64,000 bases of DNA from contig JADNRV010000064.1 of NCBI GenBank assembly GCA_015499995.1, positions 1 to 64,000 on the forward strand. The letters are read 5' to 3'. The notes below the pieces were generated by a model. It was given only the letters and a program-made list of their open reading frames with translations. It had not been told where the DNA came from and did no database searches. This document shows, one piece after another, positions 56,692 through 64,000 of this stretch; the stretch's first letter is position 1; each line of letters opens with the position of its first letter. A program made the position numbers and the translations under genes. Source of the DNA: Flammula alnicola (taxonomy: Eukaryota > Basidiomycota > Agaricomycetes > Agaricales > Strophariaceae).

Positions 56692-58636
56692 TCAGTCATC
56701 TGCTATGCCAAATTCCAAAAGACACATTTCTGCTAAGTCGAAAATTGTCAGTAGACGGAGTTTTGCTTCTTGCCTAATTTTTACCCACTTCAGCGTCAGT
56801 AAATAGAACAAAGAGATACCAGAGAAACATACGCAATCTTGGTCATTTCAATCGTCGTTCTTTCCCTTGTGTTGTACATCATCATCATCGTCATGTCTTG
56901 GTGATACAGACGGATTTGACCGGCTCCGTAGTTAGGAAGTAAGGGCTCCGGAGCCTATCTCAAGGGTTAGCTATCTATCCACGATTTATGTCAAATGTTG
57001 AAATACCTTGTCAAGCCCATCCGCGTCCGACCCTGACATTGGACTCATATGTCGAAGGACATGGTCATCTAGAGGCTGGCTTTAGATCCTTCGCTGGATT
57101 TTATTTGATTTTGTACACTCACGGACGAGGACACGGCTATGCGACCTCATGGATGCCCGTACGGATTGCAGGATTGCCAGAGCCTTTTCGTCAGTCCCTA
57201 TAACCGATGATCAACATAGTTCTTGACCGAAGGACTAGAAACAAACAGTTATGGAGAATGTTCCGGAGCTAGACACGGAGAGAAAGAGATGAGAGAAATG
57301 CATGGTCATGATAAGTAGACATACATAATAAATATCACAATTCTTTACAGGAACTTCCTTAAAAAAGTCACCTTCTACAAAGGTAACGCGTTCTCCAAAG
57401 TCATCTTTCCAATGCTGGGAAATATGGGCGCAATATTAGCCAAAATCAACTCTGAATAGAGGTGGTGACCTTACCTGTTTTGCAAGCGCTATGGTTTTAG
57501 GGAGGTCAAATTGAGTAACATGGACATCGGGGAACATTTCCAAGAGGGATCGAGAGAAACCACCCATTCCTGATCCAACATCGCATACAGTGCATGGCTG
57601 ACTCCACGGATACACTAAAATTATTGTCAATAAATCTGGATAATATGGTGACTGGGACTATACAACCATGAAGAGCGGAGAGCGATCCAAGTACATCATT
57701 CATACTAATCATAGCTTTCATCATGATCTTACTCATCCATGAGATTAATCTTTCCAGATAAAATAGTAATTAGGATACTCACTTTTCGTCTGCCTTGCTG
57801 CTCCTATATCAGGACAAAACCGAATATCTGAGAATCGGAAATCGCATGGCGGATAGGAGAGCGAAGGGACCTACGCTTAGCTGCAACCATTCGTAGAATG
57901 TGATTCCTTCAACGCCTTGATTTCTGTTGCTGTATTGAAACGCAGCCTCGGACATGCTCAACGATTGACCGAACTGGGGATCAATCACATAATCGGACAA
58001 AGCAAGAGCAGATTTCTGTCCATCCACGGTGATCAAGTCAACTAACGCTGACATTGGATGACCAGAGACGAGGTTGACCGATAGACGGTTGTTGGTAAAG
58101 ACATCTGGGGCAACTAGAATCATAAGTTAGTACTACAAGTGTTCTTGAAGTAAAATAATATTACCTTCGCGGAAGCAGTGCTTGGCAGCCAAGACTCGGA
58201 GTATCGAAGCTAGCTTCATTGGATGAACCTTGACTTTGTCAGACAAAGCATCAACATGGAGGCCATCTGGATGCTTCGTAAGCTCATCAGCGAATTTCTG
58301 TTGGACTGCTACACGGAGACAGGCCCATCCGAAGTCTTGAGCTCTCTAAATAAATCAGTCAATAACAACTCGGAGTGCCTTTGAAATTTCTGTACATACG
58401 TTCATGATAGTATGGGTAGGGGGGGCTAGAGTTGTGCATAATTGCTCACAGGCACCCTCAAGTTTGCTAATAATCTTCTTCAGGCGAAGCTTGTCCTCTG
58501 CGTCGTCAAGAGGATGCCTATTAAGTGAATCCAAGGTCGGTGTGGCCTGGCCGGTTTTTTCATATTCGTCAAGGGCGTCAAAGGCGGCCTCCTTGATAAT
58601 AGCAAGGAGGGATTCCACTTGATCTCGGGCAGACAT
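56692..58636 (-). CDS. SAM-dependent O-methyltransferase (COMT-like)
   Basis: Predicted small-molecule O-methyltransferase. Start MSARDQVESLLAIIKEAAFD at 58636. The helical dimerisation domain has ACEQLCTTLAPPTHTIMN and RAQDFGWACLRVAVQQKFAD, plus a winged-helix-like PDGLHVDALSDKVKVHPMKL..LAAKHCF. The SAM motif is TVCDVGSGMGGFSRSLLEMF, then VTQFDLPKTIALAKQ, GERVTFVEGDFFKEVP and DIYY joined to LRNILHN, with TDEKALAILQSVRASM. The C-terminal end is APEPLLPNYGAGQIRLYHQD, RERTTIEMTKIA and FDLAEMCLLEFGIADD, TGA at 56694-56692. About ten exons. The catalytic His/Asp region (HNW) is split by an intron near 57,240. It shares an upstream region with the hydrolase. Confidence 0.85.
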
Positions 58637-59190
58637 TTTCGATGGTTGCTGCGCGTTGACTTCACTGAAGGGATACTCATCAGCGGTGAGTGCGAGCGCA
58701 TGTTATAACTGCGATAAGATCGAATCTACAGTCTGCAGCACATGTGATCATTCCTGTAGATGCCAACGACCTTGGTCTAATAATGCTTATACAATTAATA
58801 AGACCCAAAGCAATGGATCTAATAATCAAGGTGCACAATAAGCCTCTCAAGATCTCACCTTTCGTCAGTTTCTGATGTCGACACTTGGTTGACACCCTCC
58901 ACATATTGATCAAGATATCATTCCTTCCCGATTCATCGGCCCAAACAGGTCTGTATCAAGGAAGAAACTAAAGCTTGATCTTCCCGCAGGAATCTGTCTT
59001 TTCTGGGACCGTTCTTCACATTACCGGAAGAAATTGTGATTGTGAGCCCAAGATTGTATCATTCCATGCAAATGAATCGAAAATGATCTTCTCATCATTC
59101 TGTACTTGTGATGATTCCCATATCCAGGTCTCTGAGAGGTACATAAGCAACGTCTGAAGGTCGACAGCCAACAGGAAGTTCAAAATCCTA
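58637..59190. promoter_or_regulatory. Divergent promoter, O-methyltransferase / alpha-beta hydrolase
   Basis: 554 nt between the O-methyltransferase start (58636, minus) and the hydrolase start (59191, plus). It must serve both genes, which could make them co-regulated. I cannot point to a specific binding site. Confidence 0.5.
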
Positions 59191-60370
59191 ATGACACAAA
59201 TGGAGAAGATAAAGGTCACCGACAGCATTGAATTCGCATACCACGACAGTGGTGCACCTCCTACCAAGGAGGACTATTTCACCATCGTTCTCATCCATGG
59301 CCACACCTACCACAGCGGTACGCTTGCTTTTAATTAGATACCTGTTTGTGCGTGGGATGACGCGTCGAGAACAGGCACTTTCGCCCCCATGCTCGCGGCA
59401 GCAAACTCTTTTGGCTACCGCATTATTCTTCCAAACCGTCGCTTGTATCCTGGATCTACGCCATACACCAAGGAAGAGACCGAGGCCTTCGAAGCTACCA
59501 ATTCTACTGAAGACATTACGAAGATCTTTTTAAAGCAAGGGGAGTATCTCCTCTTGTTCGTCAACAACGTGATCAAGAAGCTCGATCTGAAGAAGGTCAT
59601 TCTCGTTGGTTGGTCCTTGGGAACGGCGTTCCTTAACGTCACGGTTGCCGCCATTACCACTGTTGACGAGGAAGTAAAGGCTCGCCTTCGTCAGACAGTC
59701 AAAACCATTGTTTGGTGGGGTATGTATTGACGATCCCTGACAGCGAGAACGATTTCTGACAGATTACATCAATAGATCCTCCCGCGACCGCGCATGGAAT
59801 CCCGGACCCTCCTTCTGGTGGCTGGATTCCCCTCTACGACGAGGATCTTACTCCGGAAGAAAGGGGACAAGCGTTCGGGCAGTGGCTGGCCCAATATTAT
59901 CCCCATCCAAATCTCGACAAGAAAGATTGCTTCACGTTGATTTATAAGATAACGACTCCCGTAACGACTCCTACCTTCACTGGTATATCGTTTGAGGAGT
60001 TTCTAACCAAGGTGGATCTGACCGCTGGAGTCAACGGTGACAACCACATCCCCGACAAACACTTCCAACCAGTCGCCAAGATTGCAAGGGAACTTGCGTT
60101 CTTCAACGCCAAGGTTCGCGAGGCATGGGGGAACATTCCGTTCAACGTCATATACGGGGAGGAAAGCCCATATAATGTATTGTGGAGTGTGTGGCAGCTG
60201 GAAGCGGAGTCCGAGAAGACTGGTTTACCTCTCAATTTCAAGGCCATGCCCCATGCTAACCATTTTGTAAGTCTCCATTTGCCATTCACGAGCATGGGCG
60301 CTTATGAGACCTCTAGGCTATGAACGACCACACCAAGCTTGTATTCGATACGTTGCACACTTGTCTCTAA
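59191..60370 (+). CDS. Alpha/beta hydrolase
   Basis: Start MTQMEKIKVTDSIEFAYHDS at 59191 (a second Met three codons later is also possible). The oxyanion-loop strand is FTIVLIHGHTYHSG, split by an intron at about 59,320-59,378. ANSFGYRIILPNRRLYPGST follows, and the nucleophile elbow VILVGWSLGTAFLNV (G-x-S-x-G) lies at about 59,598-59,642. An intron at about 59,720-59,775 precedes DPPATAHGIPDPPSGGW. The late strand IPFNVIYGEESPYN probably carries the acid (Glu or the upstream Asp), and the final His is in KAMPHANHF, followed by an intron and AMNDHTKLVFDTLHTCL, TAA at 60368. Four exons. Likely esterase, lipase-like or epoxide hydrolase. No signal peptide, so intracellular. Intact. Confidence 0.88.
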
Positions 60371-61456
60371 TGAGCCCGCAACGCGTTCATATATATCTCA
60401 ATTTGTATAAAGTTTGAATGCACGAATTTGTATTTTTTGTGCACTACTCTTTGTGATTCGCACTTGGGTGATAATGATGGCACTTGCGCTGCATTCCAAA
60501 CTCGTAAATGAATTCATAGTCTGAGCATTATTTTACATTCTACAGTAATCCAACATGCCGCTGGGATTCTTCCAAGGGGTCATCAACCGAGCATCCGGTG
60601 AAATCAACTAACTGTACAGTACGTCGGTACGGTACGTCCGTCTAGACTCTGTACGGGAGCACGCGCGAGCCCCAAATGCTCCGACAGTGACACATTATGA
60701 TGCTTAAGCTTGGATGGTAGTGTGAAGTGGTCGACCACCATGTAAAGTGGCAATATACCACCCATAGTAAATTCCCAATTGCTGACGGCGCACAAAAAAT
60801 TGTTTTAAACACTCAACTTCCACGCCGTCTGTCGACAGCCGTACAATAATGCTAACCTAGCCATACGATAATGCTAATATGATAATGCCAACCTCTGCAC
60901 GTTGGGAGGGCCCGGGCAATGTAGGTGGTGTCAACGCACCCGCGCTCAAAGCATCGTTCCGAAAATGAGCGATTAAAGATTATTGATTAACAGGGAAGGC
61001 TATCCAACTGGAGGTTGAACGGTGTTGGCTGCGCAGGCCTCTGGACCCATAATTGCTCTGCAAGCTTGTCCATGTTGGGCGCAATTCTGGAAGAAAGAAG
61101 CGGAATTACTAACATGGGCGAGATGATATGGAGTACGGACAGCGAGGAAAGGTGACCCCGACTCCCTGGCGCGCGCGCGTTCTGGATGACTGATACTTAT
61201 AAGAGTTTTTTTGGGACCTGGTTCAGATAGCAAGGAAGTAGGTGTCTGACTGGGTATGTTCGGGCGGGAATCTTCCAGCCATTGGAGGTGTATGTACGTT
61301 TCCCAGTGTGCGATTCTCTGTCGATGGAGTGGGGAGGTTCTTTTATGCGTGAGCATCAGTAAGGAGAATTCGCGAAGTGGGGAGAGAACGTCACTGGATG
61401 TGCGTATAAATCACGATATAGTTCTTCCATACCATCTATCCCACTGCTGAACCGAG
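60371..61456. other. Intergenic region
   Basis: About 1.1 kb, both neighbours on the plus strand. A short palindromic tract of GTACGTCGGTACGGTACGTC lies at about 60,618. Repeated ATAATGCTAA/ATGATAATGCC text lies at 60,845-60,890. ORF 61000-61356 (minus) is not protein-like. Confidence 0.4.
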
Positions 61457-62254
61457 ATGTCGTTAGCAACAGTAGGAAAGATAACAGCGATCCTCGTTGT
61501 CGCGGTGGGGATGTACTTTGGGTTGAAGCACCCTACTACGCAGGGGGATAAGAGCAATAAAAGACGAGAAGTTGGCAAAGCCAAGGACAAGCCGACGGTG
61601 GTAGACCGAGGGCGGTTTTTGGTGTTTGCGGCGTACAAGGTGCGATTAAAAACCGGTATACGGGAGGCAAATCTGACGGGCCCGACTCTACTGCTTATAG
61701 TCTGTAGTCTGGACACACGCCGTCGTTGAGCTTGTCATCCTCTGTGCACCCACAGGTGTAACATCTTTCCTGCTGCCTGGGGATGAAGACGCCTCTTGTA
61801 TCTTCCTCTCCCCACTCGCCCTGTTCAGTGCAGCCCTAGTTGCGTTTGGATGTGTGGTCCGTCAATTGTGCTTCCGCGAGATGGGGCGACGGTTCACATA
61901 CCACCTCACTATTGTCGAGAACCACACGCCGGTGACGACGGGGCCTTACAACATCGTGTGGCACCCATCCTACATCGGGGTGTAGTGCTTGCACACGGGT
62001 GTGCTGTTATACCATACCGCTGCAGGCTCTTGGTTGAGAGAGAGTGGGTGTATGGGAGGCCGGAGGCGTGGGTGGTGTTGGGCCCGTGTATTGGGTTTGT
62101 GTGTTTCGTGTTTGGGATGTTTTGGAGGCGTATGGGGGTTGAACGTTGAACGTTGAACGTTGAGGATGAGATGATGAGGACGAGGTTTGGAAGGGAGTGG
62201 GAGGTGTGGGCGGGCGCGGTTAGGTATCGACTAGTGCCGCCGGGTGTGTATTAG
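61457..62254 (+). pseudogene. Isoprenylcysteine carboxyl methyltransferase-like, frame-disrupted
   Basis: ICMT enzymes are ER membrane proteins that methylate prenylated C-terminal Cys. The start MSLATVGKITAILVVAVGMY, SVVWTHAVVELVILCAPTG and VTSFLLPGDE..LFSAALVAFGCVVRQLCFRE join well by short introns. The signature region FTYHLTIVENHTPVTTGPYN and HPSYIGV then meets TAG at about 61,983. CLHTGVLLYHTAAGSWLRES continues in that frame. WVYGRPEAWVVLG to MFWRRMGVE is in another frame. An insertion of three GAACGTT units (62,139-62,160) adds a TGA before EDEMMRTRFGREWEVWAGAV..YRLVPPGVY. An unusual intron could remove part of the problem, but not all breaks. Probably a recent pseudogene. Confidence 0.65.
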
Positions 62255-62667
62255 ATACACAAAAATAAATAGTTGCCAGTGATCAGTATGTACTCGACGA
62301 GGAGAGGAGAGGGACGAAGGCAAAAAAAAACACCAACAAAAATTTGCACAGCCACGCCTTCCTCCTCCTCCTCCCTCTTCAAGCTTCGCCTCCCTCGTTC
62401 TCCTCGGCTGCGACCTCTACGTCTATGGCCGTTGAACAATAAACATGCTCTACTGTTGGCAACGGGTGTAGGTAACCCGGGGACAATTTCATATGGTGAG
62501 TCTCCTCGAAGTCTTCCTTTCCAACCGTGTCTCATATTGCACTGCGAGTTAATCCATGTTCATGTTAATTACTGGTTTACAGGTTAAACAAATTACAAGT
62601 TGGAACACACTTAAGCACGGCCTCGAAACGACTTCGACATCTTCATAAATTCGGATAGTCACTTCCT
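62255..62667. other. Convergent intergenic region
   Basis: 410 nt between the ICMT-like gene (+) and the FunK1 pseudogene (-). It has a short A-tract, and a CTC-rich simple repeat near 62,360-62,400. No gene. Confidence 0.4.
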
Positions 62668-64000
62668 TCAGGTCGTCATACAATGAGTGCTAGCACTGGC
62701 AGCAGCCAGTTTCCTCGATCGCGAGGGCCTCGGTTTTTCAGGATCTGGCGCGCTTTTTACACATTTCGCGGGGTGGTCCGGCGGTGCCTCTTCGGCCTCC
62801 TCCTTAAGAGGTTCCAACGGGGGTTCGTAGGATTCCAGTTTCCTTTTCTTGCTTCCTGTAAGCCCGTATCCCTCCTTATCGTGGTCAGGCGTCCAATTTT
62901 CTGTATCAGGAAGGACTTTGCATGTCTCTTCAAGGATGTTGATCGTATGCTGGTGCTTGATTTCTGCATTTTTCTTCATGAACATCTTTTTTCGACGCAT
63001 GGCTTCAGGTCATTAAAATAGGGTGCAAACAAACTCAGGACAGAGTCGTCGAAGATTCCTTCGTCGGACCTCATATATATCCTTTTGCTGCGTCCGACTT
63101 TCACGAAGATTTTGCCAGCAATCCATGTCTCGATGTCTGTTTGCATAATGTCGAAGTTCTGCCTCTCAGCGTTGTTAGGCCCTGAATAATGCCAGCAGAT
63201 CCAGAGCAACACATAGAAGAACGACTCCATGTCATGACGAGGCTTCTGTTCCTCGCCATCGGGTAGTCCCATTAGGATTTCAAATTTCAATGGCCATGAA
63301 TGGTAGTTTTCCCTGAAAGATGATATTCAAGGTATGTATCCATTTCAAAGGCGACGAATATGTTTTCTTACGGTTCGGTGACCAACAGTAGCGGTGTCTC
63401 TGCCCAGCCCATCTTCCCTCACGAGGAGAGCATCATCGAGATCAATGAGGATCCCCCTCCGCATCTGACTATTCACTCCTGCGTCCGCGATCTGCGGTTT
63501 GATGGAAGACGCCTCTGAATCTCTTTCGTCTGTAGGATTTGGCTTCGTCTCCTTCGATAAAGTGGGTCGATACATCATTATGTTGTTCACGCTAATATCT
63601 CAATGTAGAATCTTCTTTTCTTCTACCAGTCGCCGATGGGCTATTCAAAAGTTAGATAGCTAGACGAACACGACAATGACTCAGCTCACCTTCAATGGCG
63701 TCGATCAGCACCGAAATCGGTTCTTTTTTCGTCGAGAAATAAGGCAATCCCTCGGCGAGGGGAGGTGCTGACTGTCCGGCGATGGGCTCGAATCTCAACT
63801 CCGCGTACCAATCTTCGTCGTGATAATTCTTGGCGTCGATCACTTCCCGGATATACATAAGCCGTCGTGTCGTCGCTGCCGTCAACTTGCACAATATATT
63901 CTGCGACCATATACGCAATCCTCTCCACGTTATCGGTCATTTTCATTATTTCGGGTTCGGTAAGGCCTCTGGAAACATCGGCCCAGGTGTTCTTGATCAC
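62668..64000 (-). pseudogene. FunK1-type fungal protein kinase, pseudogene, runs off window
   Basis: FunK1 kinases are a multicopy basidiomycete group. Visible in order from the right edge: DVSRGLTEPEIMKM..VAEYIVQVDGS, RRLMYIREVIDAKN in another frame, YFSTKKEPISVLIDAIE, an intron, then AHRRLVEEKKILH-stop-DISVNNIMMY. The Arg of HRD is a TGA at 63602-63600. RGILIDLDDALLVRE follows. Next GKLPFMAIE and ILMGLPDGEEQKPRHDMESF..FYVLLWICW are separated by an extra 7 nt (GAAATTT, about 63,281-63,290). PYFNDLKPCVEK and KKMFMKKNAEIKHQHTINIL are out of frame by one base at an A6 run (62,986-62,991). The tail is basic and ends TSTHCMTT-like. Four independent lesions make it non-functional. The 5' end lies beyond the window. 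Confidence 0.85.

Noticed and set aside
60604..60660. Possible tRNA or regulatory hairpin in the GTACG-rich palindrome
   Set aside because: The palindrome lacks a T-loop GTTCGA-like box and a cloverleaf layout, so I do not call an RNA gene.

Overview
The window is fungal nuclear DNA, most likely from a mushroom-forming basidiomycete (Agaricomycetes). Genes are split by many short introns of about 45-60 nt with GT..AG ends, intergenic gaps are small, and several families are typical of that group: a FunK1-type kinase, DUF6534-type membrane proteins, a TKL-type kinase and adenylate-forming enzymes. All gene models were read by eye across introns. Exon joins are predictions unless stated otherwise.

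Positions 1-2,770 are a transposon graveyard: a hAT transposase remnant and other repeats in DNA almost without CpG. Positions 2,815-26,305 are ordinary gene-dense sequence. In order they hold an Hrp1-like RNA-binding protein (-), a VHS/GAT trafficking protein (-), a family-3 glycoside hydrolase (-), an unrecognised 425-residue protein (+), a TKL-type kinase with a C1-like zinc finger (+), a mitochondrial ACOT9-like thioesterase (-), two convergent paralogous membrane proteins (+ and -) and a secreted FAD amine oxidase (-).

Positions 26,860-33,670 are a mobile-element island built around a dead ARMT1-like (DUF89) gene. It holds GC-rich GCACGC arrays, a TA-flanked MITE, a 151-bp Helitron-like element and a complete 3,876-bp Tc1/mariner-superfamily transposon whose transposase exons are all open.

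Positions 34,940-60,370 resemble a dispersed specialised-metabolism locus: an NTF2-FMO flavin monooxygenase (-), a class-V PLP enzyme (+), an adenylate-forming enzyme that has lost its carrier and reductase domains (-), a DUF6534-type membrane protein (+), an MFS exporter (-), an O-methyltransferase (-) and an alpha/beta hydrolase (+). The last two are divergent over about 550 bp. Transposon debris separates these genes, including a 625-bp non-autonomous hAT element with a perfect 8-bp target duplication. That the genes form one pathway is inference only.

The right end is decaying: an ICMT-like gene with frame breaks, and a FunK1 kinase pseudogene running off the window with a stop codon inside its HRD motif. 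I saw no rRNA, no CRISPR and no tRNA I could support.
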